Assembly: GCF_003259505.1 (NCBI RefSeq)
Contig: NZ_QLLK01000002.1
Location: forward strand, 257,387-321,386
DNA from: Algoriphagus yeomjeoni
GTDB taxonomy: Bacteria; Bacteroidota; Bacteroidia; Cytophagales; Cyclobacteriaceae
DNA: 64,000 nt
Direction of reading: 5' to 3'
Shown: one piece after another, positions 28,001 to 36,698 of the stretch
How the letters are laid out: each line of letters begins with the position of its first letter
Numbering within the stretch: position 1 is the stretch's first letter
The notes under the pieces: generated by a model
Database searches by the model: none
What the model saw: the letters and a program-made list of their open reading frames with translations, nothing else
What the model was told of the DNA's origin: nothing
Position numbers and translations under genes: made by a program

Positions 28001-28249
28001 ATGAACCAACAATTTACACTACTAAAAAAGGCCATTGAAGTATTTCACTCCTATGGTATTACGCTGATTGGTCAGCATAAGAATGCAGATTTTATTCAGC
28101 AGCTGCATATGGATCAAGTCTTCATCAACGGGCTGATTTTCGAATTGGAATATCAGCTACAGGTAATTTTTCAAGATGAAAAACTAGGCGCTGTTCATAC
28201 GCCAAAAGATCTGATAGCGTTACTTGTAAACATCCCGCAAGACAATTGA
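28001..28249 (+). CDS. Acyl-carrier-protein-like fold lacking the carrier serine
   Basis: This 82-residue protein aligns without gaps to the second half of acyl carrier protein: FIQQLHMDQVFINGLIFELE matches the FxxDLGADSLDxxELVxALE helix, then FQDEK and TPKDLIALL. The position of the phosphopantetheine serine in DSL is Gln39 here (DQV), so it cannot be loaded in the usual way. It stands alone, with its own terminator. The fold match is my reading; the role is unknown. Confidence 0.65.
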   Translation: MNQQFTLLKKAIEVFHSYGITLIGQHKNADFIQQLHMDQVFINGLIFELEYQLQVIFQDEKLGAVHTPKDLIALLVNIPQDN

Positions 28250-28276
28250 TGGATGTTTTGAAAACTAAACCAACGA

Positions 28277-28317
28277 TAAAGGGCTGATTTCTTAATTGAA
28301 ATCAGCCCTTTACTTTT
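28277..28317. terminator. Strong intrinsic terminator
   Basis: A 15-bp perfect stem (TAAAGGGCTGATTTC and its complement, 28277-28291 and 28298-28312) with loop TTAATT is followed by a T run on the plus strand. It separates two converging genes. Confidence 0.88.
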
Positions 28318-28342
28318 TAAAGCCTTCAAATTTAGGATGACT

Positions 28343-28816
28343 CTATTTCTCAACTCGATCATAAATTATTCCTAGAGAACTTGCATACAAAGGCATAATG
28401 GTATGCAATTCTGAATTCTTATTTCTGAGTTGAAATTCTCTAGTCTGGTTGTCTATATCCACTAAGCTTAACTTTTCCTTGTCCGAATACATCTCACCAC
28501 TCACTTGGTTTGTGTAATGTTCGGTGATTGAAACAGTTATTTTATTCTGAACAATTTGATAGGTGCCACTGTAATATTCTATAAAACCTAACACATTTTT
28601 ATTTTCCAAATCTCTAAAAAAAGCCTCGTAATTTACAACCCCATTAGCCTGAAAATCAATAGAATATACTACTTCATAGGGAGGATCTAAACTTGCATCT
28701 TGGAAGACTTTTTCCCAGTGATTTTGAGTCAAAACTTCCGGATTAACGTCATCATCGTTCTTGCAGCCAAACAGAATAAAAACAAAAGCGAATAGTGGTA
28801 TTAGTTTCAATTTCAT
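28343..28816 (-). CDS. Hypothetical lipoprotein
   Basis: This 157-residue protein has a lipoprotein signal (FVFILFGC) followed by an Asp-rich stretch (KNDDD) common after the lipid-bearing Cys in Bacteroidota surface lipoproteins. The mature part looks like a beta-rich lipocalin-type fold (NHWEKVFQDASLDPPYEVVYSID, shortened: residues 33-55), similar in feel to DUF-type calycin lipoproteins, but I cannot assign a family. ATG 28816 is preferred over a TTG six bases upstream. Confidence 0.65.
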   Translation of the reverse strand: MKLKLIPLFAFVFILFGCKNDDDVNPEVLTQNHWEKVFQDASLDPPYEVVYSIDFQANGVVNYEAFFRDLENKNVLGFIEYYSGTYQIVQNKITVSITEHYTNQVSGEMYSDKEKLSLVDIDNQTREFQLRNKNSELHTIMPLYASSLGIIYDRVEK

Positions 28817-28984
28817 ATGCAAAAATTCTTTAAGTGAAAAGCTACTGCATAAAAAAGGAACAACAGGAGCTTTAACTTCTTACGTGATATAGATGCAAAA
28901 TGCTACAAAAAGTATTCATAATTTATTGTTTGAATCATATCAAAGTCACAATTACCTTGCAAGTTCAAGCGTGCAAATCTAAAA

Positions 28985-29200
28985 ATGGAAAAGAAAACTC
29001 TTACTGGTACGATCCGAAAAAACATACAATTAGACAGTGAAGTCACTATCGTACAGAAACACCATCAGCGGTCTGGTGAACTCACTGAAGGTTTTGTAAA
29101 GAGAATCCTTACCTCTTCTCCTACTCATCCGCACGGCATCAAAGTCATGCTGGATACCGGAGAAGTTGGAAGAGTCGTCGATGTTTTTGTAGAAGACTAA
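28985..29200 (+). CDS. ywbE: YwbE family protein
   Basis: This 71-residue protein matches the YwbE (DUF2196) family: the central LTSSPTHPHGIKVML and GEVGRVVDV are the family signature. The fold is probably a small beta barrel; the function is unknown. It meets the convergent DUF1456 gene with no bases between the two stop codons. Confidence 0.88.
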   Translation: MEKKTLTGTIRKNIQLDSEVTIVQKHHQRSGELTEGFVKRILTSSPTHPHGIKVMLDTGEVGRVVDVFVED

Positions 29201-29665
29201 CTAAGCTGTTGGACGATATTTCTTTTTTAGGCCATTTAAGAAATTCCTGAGAATTTGATCCTTACATGGTCTGTATTGGGATTGGCTAGGCTTTCTGAAA
29301 AAGGCACTCAACTCGTGGGGACTGATGTGCATACCTACAGATGAAAGAATTTCCAGCACGTCATCTTCTTTCAGATTCAATGCAATTCGAAGTTTCCTGA
29401 AAATGATATTATTGTTTAGTGACTTTTCTGGCTTTGGATCCTCACCATCTTTTTTGCCTCTTTTTTCGACAATAAAGCCATTCAAAAAAGCTGCAAGATC
29501 TTTATCGATAATTGCCTGGAAATACTCCTCGTCGTCATTTTTTAAAAAATTTGCGACTTCCTCCCGCTTTAGATCCAATCCACCAGCTTTAAAAATGGCG
29601 ACCATTTCGGGATCCTTAAAGTTGAAAATATAACGTATCGTCCGTAAAATATCTGAATTTGTCAT
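29201..29665 (-). CDS. DUF1456 family protein (YehS-like)
   Basis: This 154-residue cytoplasmic protein has two copies of the DUF1456 motif: NSDILRTIRYIFNFKD at the N-terminus and NNIIFRKLRIALNLKEDD in the second half, each followed by a helix pair (REEVANFLK; PHELSAFFRKP). That matches YehS-like proteins of unknown function. ATG 29665 is supported by a promoter box at 29690-29697 that overlaps the only longer start. Confidence 0.88.
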   Translation of the reverse strand: MTNSDILRTIRYIFNFKDPEMVAIFKAGGLDLKREEVANFLKNDDEEYFQAIIDKDLAAFLNGFIVEKRGKKDGEDPKPEKSLNNNIIFRKLRIALNLKEDDVLEILSSVGMHISPHELSAFFRKPSQSQYRPCKDQILRNFLNGLKKKYRPTA

Positions 29666-29689
29666 GTATGCTCTTTGGCGGGTGTAATT

Positions 29690-29697
29690 CAAAGGTA
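29690..29697 (-). promoter_or_regulatory. Bacteroidota-type -7 box upstream of DUF1456 gene
   Basis: On the minus strand TACCTTTG fits TAnnTTTG exactly and lies 24 bases before the ATG at 29665. Confidence 0.45.
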
Positions 29698-29830
29698 AGG
29701 ATGAATTAGGAATTGCAGGTTTGAAAATAGCAATGAAATGCTTTTCATTAAACCAGCCAGATGAAAAAGAGTAAGGTTGAAATTAGCTCAAAGTTGTTCT
29801 GCTTTTCCAAAAGTAGGAAATAGTTGAATT

Positions 29831-29869
29831 TTTAACCAAACCGTTCGTGTGACACGAACGGTGGTTAAA
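29831..29869. repeat. 39-base near-perfect palindrome
   Basis: ACCGTTCGTGT and its exact complement flank a single central G at 29851. The outer arms TTTAACC / GGTTAAA extend the symmetry with a two-base bulge. It lies between two genes on the minus strand, downstream of the VOC gene and upstream of the DUF1456 gene. It lacks a T run on either strand, so it may be an operator or a cruciform rather than a terminator. Confidence 0.6.
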
Positions 29870-29911
29870 ATCACCAAGAACTGGATTTCTCGGCTTTCAC
29901 TTCATTCACTT

Positions 29912-30352
29912 TTACTCTTCCTGCGCAGGAGCCTCAGCAAAAGAAATCATCCAATTGATCCCAAATCGATCTGTAAGCATTCCAAAATAATCACCCCAGA
30001 AAGTACTTGCCATTGGCATTGTCACCTTCCCATCTGCGGAAAGCTTCGCAAAATACGCATCAGCTCTATCCTTAGAATCGGTATTGATGGAAATTGAAAA
30101 ATTTGTACCTACCGTCACTGGCCCTCCATGTCCGCCAGTGTCAGATCCCATCAGAATACTATGCTCACCTATCGGCAAACTGATGTGCATGATTTGGTTT
30201 CGAAACTCATCTCCAATAGGATAAGTTGGGTCAGCAGGCATGTCTGAGAATCTTCCCACATGGGCAAATTCACCACCAAAAACAGAGCGGTAGAAGTTGA
30301 ACGCATTTTCACAATTTCCTTCAAAAGTCAGATAAGTGTTTAGAGATGTCAT
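29912..30352 (-). CDS. VOC family protein (PhnB/YcgJ-like glyoxalase fold)
   Basis: This 146-residue protein belongs to the vicinal oxygen chelate superfamily. FEGNCENAFNFYRSVFGGEF at the N-terminus and FGMLTDRFGINWMI at the C-terminus are the usual PhnB-like blocks. It has no clear set of metal ligands for glyoxalase I, so the reaction is unknown. Confidence 0.88.
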   Translation of the reverse strand: MTSLNTYLTFEGNCENAFNFYRSVFGGEFAHVGRFSDMPADPTYPIGDEFRNQIMHISLPIGEHSILMGSDTGGHGGPVTVGTNFSISINTDSKDRADAYFAKLSADGKVTMPMASTFWGDYFGMLTDRFGINWMISFAEAPAQEE

Positions 30353-30397
30353 AGGGTTTAGGGTTAAGTATGTATTGAAATAAATCTTGTTTCTTCC

Positions 30398-30694
30398 TCA
30401 AAGGCTATCAGCCATCTTTTGAATTAATTCGTCAATGCAATCATCAATTTGTGATAAGGACAAATCCTCAAGCCGATAATCTGCTTGTACTTCTTCATCT
30501 GCAGAGAAGCAAACAGGTGACGCAAAATTGCTTAAGTGCAGCTCGCTGTTCTCACCACCAACTCTCAAACTATCGAAGCTCTCCATTCTATCCTGTATTC
30601 TTTTTACCAAATACTCATCAGATGGAATTGGACGAACACAAGCATCTTTTATAACTACCATTAATTTTCTCAGAATAAGTTCTTCAGATTCCAT
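30398..30694 (-). CDS. Small acidic hypothetical protein
   Basis: I do not recognise this 98-residue acidic protein. It has an N-terminal helix (EELILRKLMVVIKDA) and an acidic helical C-terminus (LSLSQIDDCIDELIQKMADSL, shortened: residues 78-98). It lies 63 bases downstream of a MATE exporter gene on the same strand. Overlapping plus-strand frames are less protein-like, so I prefer the minus strand. Confidence 0.5.
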   Translation of the reverse strand: MESEELILRKLMVVIKDACVRPIPSDEYLVKRIQDRMESFDSLRVGGENSELHLSNFASPVCFSADEEVQADYRLEDLSLSQIDDCIDELIQKMADSL

Positions 30695-30757
30695 AGGAGT
30701 AGATTTTGAACTTTGTAGTCATTTAATTTAGCAAAACCATATGACTTCACCTCATGC

Positions 30758-32137
30758 CTAAACTTCTGTGAGCTTCCATTTGCCTTTTCTAAAGAAAAAG
30801 AAAGAAACGACAGAATGAAAACTATGGCTAAATGCAATGGAGATAAAAATCCCCAAATGAGCCAATCCAAAGGGAAAAGCCAAAATATAGGCAAGTGGAA
30901 TCTCAATAAACCAAAGTACGCCGATATTGATCCAAGCCGGCGTTTTGGTGTCTCCTGCGCCATTGAAAGCTTGTGTCAGCACCATGCCAACAGCGAAGAA
31001 AACGTAACCTAGCGCCACCACCCAAAGACCTTGTGCAGCTACTGATTTTACTTCAGGGATCGAGGTAAAAAAGCCAGCCAGCTGCTGGTTAAAAAGCAAA
31101 TAGATACCTGTGACCGAAGCCATGAAAATCACGGTGTATCGTGTAGTCAGCCAAACTGATTTTTCAGCACGGTCAGGTTGCTTGGCTCCTAGATTCTGTC
31201 CTACCAAAGTAGATGCAGCTCCGGATAATCCCCAGGCAGGTAAAAGTGTGAATATCAATATTCTAAAAGCAATCGTAAATCCAGCAAGTGAAGCCGAGCC
31301 AAACTCAGCATTCATTCGAGTCAACGCAATCCAAGAAACAGAATCAATCAGGAATTGCCCCATTCCACCTATCGCGATTTCCATTATTTTCTTGATAATT
31401 TCCCAGGAAATCACAATGTTTTCTTTCAGGATTTTAAGCTTATGCTTACCATTGAATAAATGATATAACTGGTATACCACGCCTATTCCTCTACCAAAAG
31501 TCGTCGCGATTGCTGCACCTTCTAACCCATATCCAGCCCAGTTTCCAACTCCAAAAATCAGTAGCGGATCCAAAATCATATTCAAGCCATTGGCGATCCA
31601 AAGCGAACGCATCGCATGATGGGCTTGACCAGCACCTCGAAATGCGCCATTCAATAGGAAAAGTAGCATGATTGCAGTATTTCCTGCGAAAATAATCCGG
31701 GTATAATTGACCCCTGTTTCTATCACCTTTGCCTCTGCTCCCATCAAAGCCAGAATATCAGGTGCGAAGATCCAGCCTAGAATGCCTAGTATAATCGATA
31801 TAGCTCCTCCAACGATTAACAGCTGAAAAGCTGCTGCTCCTGCCTCAAAGTATTCTTTTTCTCCAAATCTTCTCGCAACCAATGCTGTCGCTGCCATGCT
31901 AATCCCAAAACCCATGGCATAAACGAGAACGACAACAGACTCTGTCAAACCGACTGTAGCAATGGCATGCTCGCCAAGTTTGGCCACAAAAAAGATATCC
32001 ACGACCGCAAACGCCGATTCCATCATCATCTCGAGGATCATGGGAATAGCTAATACGAAAATGGCTGTTTTCAGCGAGAGACTGGTAAAGTCCTGCTCTT
32101 TACCGCGAAGGGCATCTTTGATTAATTGCCAAGTCAT
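30758..32137 (-). CDS. MATE family efflux transporter
   Basis: This 459-residue inner-membrane exporter has 12 predicted membrane segments in two MATE halves. Typical blocks are AIPMILEMMMESAFAVVDIFFVA (shortened: residues 30-52) and NGAFRGAGQA in the first half, and NLGAKQPDRAEKSVW and FNGAGDTKTP in the second. MATE proteins export cationic drugs or metabolites using Na+ or H+; the substrate is unknown. A second MATE gene lies upstream, on the other side of the nagB-like gene. Confidence 0.92.
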   Translation of the reverse strand: MTWQLIKDALRGKEQDFTSLSLKTAIFVLAIPMILEMMMESAFAVVDIFFVAKLGEHAIATVGLTESVVVLVYAMGFGISMAATALVARRFGEKEYFEAGAAAFQLLIVGGAISIILGILGWIFAPDILALMGAEAKVIETGVNYTRIIFAGNTAIMLLFLLNGAFRGAGQAHHAMRSLWIANGLNMILDPLLIFGVGNWAGYGLEGAAIATTFGRGIGVVYQLYHLFNGKHKLKILKENIVISWEIIKKIMEIAIGGMGQFLIDSVSWIALTRMNAEFGSASLAGFTIAFRILIFTLLPAWGLSGAASTLVGQNLGAKQPDRAEKSVWLTTRYTVIFMASVTGIYLLFNQQLAGFFTSIPEVKSVAAQGLWVVALGYVFFAVGMVLTQAFNGAGDTKTPAWINIGVLWFIEIPLAYILAFPFGLAHLGIFISIAFSHSFHSVVSFFFFRKGKWKLTEV

Positions 32138-32276
32138 TGGTGGATAGAAAAATTATGAAGGGCGAAAGAACGGGAAATTTCTGCTGATCGAAAAGCAGGC
32201 TGAGTTAATAAAGCGTTACTAATCGCATATAGGACACATTTTGTCGCTTTTCACCTTCTTCATTGCATCTTTCTTT

Positions 32277-32990
32277 TCAATGCACCGACTTCCTATCTAC
32301 GATCACATGCACGTTCGGATGTAGCCAAAGCAGAGAAGCAGGCAAATCTGTGCTGATTCTACCTTCCAAAAAGGAATCCAACGCTGGCTTTTTGCCTTTG
32401 CCCGTGACAAAGAGAATAACCATTTTGGAACTCATAATATTGCCAACACCTAAAGTCATTCCTTCAGAAAGCGGAATTCCAACTTTTTCAATCATCCCAC
32501 TTGCTAAAGTAAGCGGATGTAAATTCGCTACATGGCAATTTGGCTGTAAAAATTCTGCTGGTTCATTTAGCGCAATATGTCCATTGATCCCAATTCCTAA
32601 AATACAGATATCAATACCTTCGTGGTTGTCAATTTCATCCTGAACTCGACCACATTCGGATTCAGGATCCGCCGCTTCCACTTCGAAAGAGATGTAACGA
32701 TCTCCATCGATCCCCAGCTTCTTCAGCAGTTTTTCCTGTATATCATATTCTGAATTGAAGGTGGAATCCTTCGTCAAACCCACCCACTCATCGAGTTTGA
32801 TCACTTTCATATAATCAAAAAAGTCAGGTGAATCCGCGTGTTTCTCTGCCATCAATTCGTATAATCCAGATGGAGAGTTCCCGCTCGCAGCACAGAAAAG
32901 CAAATCGGGATTGATCTCTACTTCAGCATGGACAAGTTCAGCTCCTAGCAGACTCATCTCTACGTAATTCTTACAATTGTGTAGTTTCAT
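32277..32990 (-). CDS. nagB: Glucosamine/galactosamine-6-phosphate deaminase family
   Basis: This 237-residue enzyme belongs to the NagB/AgaI sugar isomerase family that converts hexosamine-6-phosphate to ketohexose-6-phosphate and ammonia. SGNSPSGLYELM binds phosphate, VIKLDEWVGL carries the general-base Asp and LGIGINGHIALNEPA carries the catalytic His and Glu. It is slightly shorter than E. coli NagB and lacks the extra C-terminal allosteric segment, so the galactosamine isomerase branch (AgaI-like) is also possible. It is 24 bases downstream of a MATE gene in the same direction. Confidence 0.85.
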   Translation of the reverse strand: MKLHNCKNYVEMSLLGAELVHAEVEINPDLLFCAASGNSPSGLYELMAEKHADSPDFFDYMKVIKLDEWVGLTKDSTFNSEYDIQEKLLKKLGIDGDRYISFEVEAADPESECGRVQDEIDNHEGIDICILGIGINGHIALNEPAEFLQPNCHVANLHPLTLASGMIEKVGIPLSEGMTLGVGNIMSSKMVILFVTGKGKKPALDSFLEGRISTDLPASLLWLHPNVHVIVDRKSVH

Positions 32991-33014
32991 TTACTAGTCA
33001 TTTGATTTATATCA

Positions 33015-34403
33015 TCATCCCAAGCCTGATTGTATCAACTCATTTCTATTTCTGAAGGTCCGAATTTTCCAATACCCTGTTTTATAATATGTAAAAGCTA
33101 CCAAAGCTGCGATCAAATTAGAAATTGGAAAAGCCCACCAAATCCCTTCAAAACTAAGCTCTGTTTTGGCAGAAAGTACAAAGGCAACTGGAAAGCGAAC
33201 CATCCAAAGACTAAAGATGGAAATCAGCATGGAAGCTTGAGTAAAACGAGAACCGTTGAAAACCCCGTTGAGCACTTGCTGCACTCCCAACAGTCCGAAA
33301 CTCAAACTCATAATTCGTATGAACTTCGCTCCGTCTTTGATCACCTGTGGATCATTTGGCACGAAGAAAGCTGTCAGTGTTTCAGCAAAAAGAAAGAGAA
33401 TTAACCCAATTCCTGTAAGTCCGAAGAAAGCTATTTTGACACTCAGATCACCGATTTTTTCCGCTCGTTTGATTTGCCCAGCACCTATATTTTGGCCTAC
33501 AAGCGTTGTAGTGGCAATTCCCATTCCTATGGAGGGGACGATTACCAAACTGAGAATTCTAGCTCCTATTCCATAGGCAGCAACTATTTCACTACCAAAA
33601 CTGGTAACCAGCATAACCATTACCGTCATTGCCGCCGCTCTTGAAGATTGCTCCAAACTGGCCGGTATTCCAAGTTCAAACATTCGCTTCACCCATTTAA
33701 ACTCCAGTTTCATGAAGCTTACCTTAATTTTGATGCCTTGCTTTCCTCGGAACAAAATGTATAATCCGGCTGCTGCTGACAATCCTTGCGTAATTATGCT
33801 TGCAATAGCCGCTCCTGCCACACCATATCCCTCGATGCTTCCGTATCCAAAAATGAATAAAGGATCCAAAACCAAGTTTAACAGAACAGTTCCAAAAACG
33901 ATGTACATCGGGAGCAGCACATTCCCAATCCCTCTCATCAGAGATTGGAAAACAAAAAACATAAACAGAAATACGAACCCGAAAGAAGATACTTGGAAAT
34001 AAGTAACAGAATCATTCAGAATTTCAGGCCCTGCTCCTACTAAATTCATCAAAGGGGAAGCAACGGCGAAGCCGAGAAAAGCCAGTAGAATCGAAATCAA
34101 AAAGACAATGACAACAGTTTGCGAAGCTGCGAAATCAATCATTTTTTTATCATTTGCTCCTTTAAACTGCGAAACGATCACAGTTCCAGCAAGGGTCAGT
34201 CCAGCGCCAAGTGAAAGCACCAAAAACAAAATCGGAAAACTTATACTGACTGCCGCCACAGCATTTGCTCCCAGCCTCCCTAGCCAAAATGTATCTATTA
34301 ATTGATAGGCAGTCTGGAGGATATTGGCCATAATAATCGGCCAAGCCAAGGTAAAGAGGCTTCGAACCAAACTCACTTCCGCTAGTTGATTTTTATTACT
34401 CAT
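33015..34403 (-). CDS. MATE family efflux transporter (second copy)
   Basis: This 462-residue exporter again has 12 predicted membrane segments with the MATE blocks LAWPIIMANILQTAYQLIDTFW (shortened: residues 18-39), QSLMRGIGN in the first half and VGQNIGAGQIKRAEK and VFNGSRFT in the second. It resembles the copy at 30758-32137 only at family level, so it is not a recent duplication. It precedes the nagB-like gene by 24 bases and is probably co-transcribed with it. Confidence 0.92.
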   Translation of the reverse strand: MSNKNQLAEVSLVRSLFTLAWPIIMANILQTAYQLIDTFWLGRLGANAVAAVSISFPILFLVLSLGAGLTLAGTVIVSQFKGANDKKMIDFAASQTVVIVFLISILLAFLGFAVASPLMNLVGAGPEILNDSVTYFQVSSFGFVFLFMFFVFQSLMRGIGNVLLPMYIVFGTVLLNLVLDPLFIFGYGSIEGYGVAGAAIASIITQGLSAAAGLYILFRGKQGIKIKVSFMKLEFKWVKRMFELGIPASLEQSSRAAAMTVMVMLVTSFGSEIVAAYGIGARILSLVIVPSIGMGIATTTLVGQNIGAGQIKRAEKIGDLSVKIAFFGLTGIGLILFLFAETLTAFFVPNDPQVIKDGAKFIRIMSLSFGLLGVQQVLNGVFNGSRFTQASMLISIFSLWMVRFPVAFVLSAKTELSFEGIWWAFPISNLIAALVAFTYYKTGYWKIRTFRNRNELIQSGLG

Positions 34404-34798
34404 GCTTGGTTTGTTTGAGGGGAAATGGCCATTCAGTCTAAGATGCCAGTAATATTCGAAAATCAGAAATTGAATGCAGTCAATTACTTTAAAAAGTAAC
34501 CCTTAAACCTTCTTTGTATAAAAATCCCAAGTCTACCCTTCACTTCGATCATTAGATTTTCATTTGACTCAGGTTTAAAAAAGCACATATGATCATTTAA
34601 TTGATGCTTTACCCACTCTTCGATTTGGAAGTTGCGGTCCTAAATGCCTTTCGGCGCCCAAAGGGTCTACAGCTACTATCTTCTCTGCAGGACCTTTTTC
34701 ATCCCATTTTCAAACCAAGAGTCCTCCCAATTGCATGTTAACCTAATAATCAACAAATTAAGCTGAGGATTTATTTCGATCGCTTAAATTTTTAGACT
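34404..34798. other. Intergenic region, no gene seen
   Basis: This 395-base AT-rich gap lies between two divergent genes. I see no RNA gene, no repeat shared with other loci here, and no ORF worth calling; promoters for both sides are expected. Confidence 0.45.
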
Positions 34799-36409
34799 AT
34801 GGCTAGGAAGTTTTCAGATTTACACTGTCACAATCATATGCGAGCCCATTTCCACATGCAGGAAAAACGGGAAGCTTATGAGAAAAAGGATGAATTCAGT
34901 CCTTGGACCGTAATCTCATCCAATAGAGCTGGATATGTAAAAGGAAAAATGGGCGCTTCTTACAGTCAATGCGACCTAGTCAAAGCATGGAATGGGAATG
35001 TGAGACTAACCTTCAATTCCCTATATCCGCTGGAGCGGCAGTTTGTACTTGGTTTGGACAAGATCAATTCCAGCGATTTGCTGAATATAGCTATTGGCAT
35101 CAGCACCCACGACAAGCTTCCACTTAGAGACCTGATCCAAACCTTCTATATGCGAATCCCGCTTGAAACTGTCAATTATGTGCAATCCAAAAACTACGAT
35201 TACTGGGAATCATTAAACAGGGAGTTTGAATTTGTACTGATGGATTCTGGAAAAACAATTGAGTCAAATAAGATTCATACTTCTGGTATTTTGAGAAGGA
35301 TTTTTGAAAATGAAAAGAAGCGGAGAACCAAATTCAAAAAGGAACTCTGGGCTGAAAATGCCAGATATCTAATTCCAGAATCATCCAAGGAACTCAGTGA
35401 ATCCCTTCAAAATGACGATGAGATCACGATGATTCTTACCATAGAAGGATCTCATGCCTTGGGAACTGACCTGCTTGAAAAAGACAGAATCTCAATTGAT
35501 GAGATTTCAAAGCGGATTCAGATCATCAAAAACGAGTGGAAAGTTCCTGTCTTTTTTATGACCTTTTCCCACCATTTTAATAACAATCTCTGCGGACATG
35601 CGCACTCTATTCCGGACAAGGGAAAAATCCTATTGAACCAAGTTCATAATATGAACGAGGGTTTTACTGATTTCGGAAAAAGGATAGTGTTGGAGTTATT
35701 GGGACTAAACGAAAACTTGGAGAAGAACCCAAAACTTGGCTATAGAATCCTGATCGATGTCAAGCATATGAGTGCCTGTGGGCGGCAAGAATATTACGAA
35801 CATATCATCAAACCTTGTTTGGCGAAAGGTGATAAAATTCCCGTGATAGCTTCGCATTGCGGTTTTTCTGGAATAGAAACCTTACAAGATCATATAGAAA
35901 ATTTTCACTTAGAAAAGGATGGCTACGCTGATCCCAGCAAAAAATTCAATGCCTGGAATATCAATGTCTGCGAAGAAGACATAGAAATGATCGTGAAAAC
36001 TGGTGGACTTTTCGGTCTTTCTTTTGATCAACGAATTCTAGGAATTACCAAGAAGGATAAGAAATCCAAGCGAAATGGAATTGAACTGCTTTGGGACAAT
36101 ATTGAGGGAATCGCTAAATCTGCTTACGCCAATCCAAATCTAAGCGAGGCTGAGAAGCCCAAAATCTGGAAATGCATGACACTCGGGACAGATTTCGAAG
36201 GCCTAATTGACCCTATTGACCACTATCCAACTGCGCTGGAATTTCAGCTATTTTCAAATAATCTAATCTTCGTAATCGAACAGGCAAGAAAGAATTCCGA
36301 AGCCAAACATCTTGCCCATCTTAAGTCGAGAGAAGACACAGAGGCGTTGGTTGATGATTTTTGCTATTATAATGCGGAGGCTTTTGTGAGGGCGAATTAT
36401 CCTCGCTGA
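34799..36409 (+). CDS. M19-like membrane dipeptidase homologue
   Basis: This 536-residue protein resembles metal-dependent amidohydrolases of the renal dipeptidase (M19) type. Conserved metal-site blocks are SDLHCHNH at the N-terminus, TIEGSHAL (about residue 217), FMTFSHH with a following NN (about 258), LIDVKHMS (about 320) and VIASHCG (about 350). It has no signal peptide, unlike many bacterial M19 lipoproteins, and is longer than the usual 350-400 residues because of an insertion near residues 90-200. The reaction is likely hydrolysis of a dipeptide or similar amide; not proven. Confidence 0.75.
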   Translation: MARKFSDLHCHNHMRAHFHMQEKREAYEKKDEFSPWTVISSNRAGYVKGKMGASYSQCDLVKAWNGNVRLTFNSLYPLERQFVLGLDKINSSDLLNIAIGISTHDKLPLRDLIQTFYMRIPLETVNYVQSKNYDYWESLNREFEFVLMDSGKTIESNKIHTSGILRRIFENEKKRRTKFKKELWAENARYLIPESSKELSESLQNDDEITMILTIEGSHALGTDLLEKDRISIDEISKRIQIIKNEWKVPVFFMTFSHHFNNNLCGHAHSIPDKGKILLNQVHNMNEGFTDFGKRIVLELLGLNENLEKNPKLGYRILIDVKHMSACGRQEYYEHIIKPCLAKGDKIPVIASHCGFSGIETLQDHIENFHLEKDGYADPSKKFNAWNINVCEEDIEMIVKTGGLFGLSFDQRILGITKKDKKSKRNGIELLWDNIEGIAKSAYANPNLSEAEKPKIWKCMTLGTDFEGLIDPIDHYPTALEFQLFSNNLIFVIEQARKNSEAKHLAHLKSREDTEALVDDFCYYNAEAFVRANYPR

Positions 36410-36454
36410 TGCTTTTATCATCTATTATCCCAGTGACCACATTTCCCTTGCTTG

Positions 36455-36488
36455 ACTAGACGGAAGACCGATGACCGATGACCGAAGT
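36455..36488. repeat. Short tandem GACCGATGACCGATG repeat
   Basis: The sequence GACGGAAGACCGATGACCGATG contains two exact GACCGAT units and a diverged third one, next to the degenerate CTTGATACT-type array that follows. It is non-coding. Confidence 0.55.
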
Positions 36489-36534
36489 CGCGTCAATTAA
36501 ATAGTTAGACATTAACGTTATTGCTTTTATCTAT

Positions 36535-36695
36535 ACTAGCACCAACTCCAAAATCTTAATACTTGCGTCTTGATACTATTGTCTTGACTCTTGTTTCTTA
36601 AGTTTTGATTCTTGGATCTAACGTCTTAAATCTTGATTCTAATATCTTGATACTAATTTCTTACTACTTGATACTTACATCTTGCTACTCCTAGA
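36535..36695. repeat. Degenerate CTTGATACTA-type intergenic repeat array
   Basis: About ten imperfect units of 13-15 bases around the word TCTTGATACTA follow one another (for example CTTGATACTA, CTTGATTCTA, CTTGATACTT). Shorter stretches of the same word family are found at 6888-6922 and 52160-52215, each at the 3' end of a gene. No coding content is visible. Confidence 0.6.
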
Positions 36696-36698
36696 TCC

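Noticed and set aside
29840-29862. Palindrome as an intrinsic terminator of the VOC gene
   Set aside because: On the minus strand it is followed by TTAAAAATTC and not a T run.
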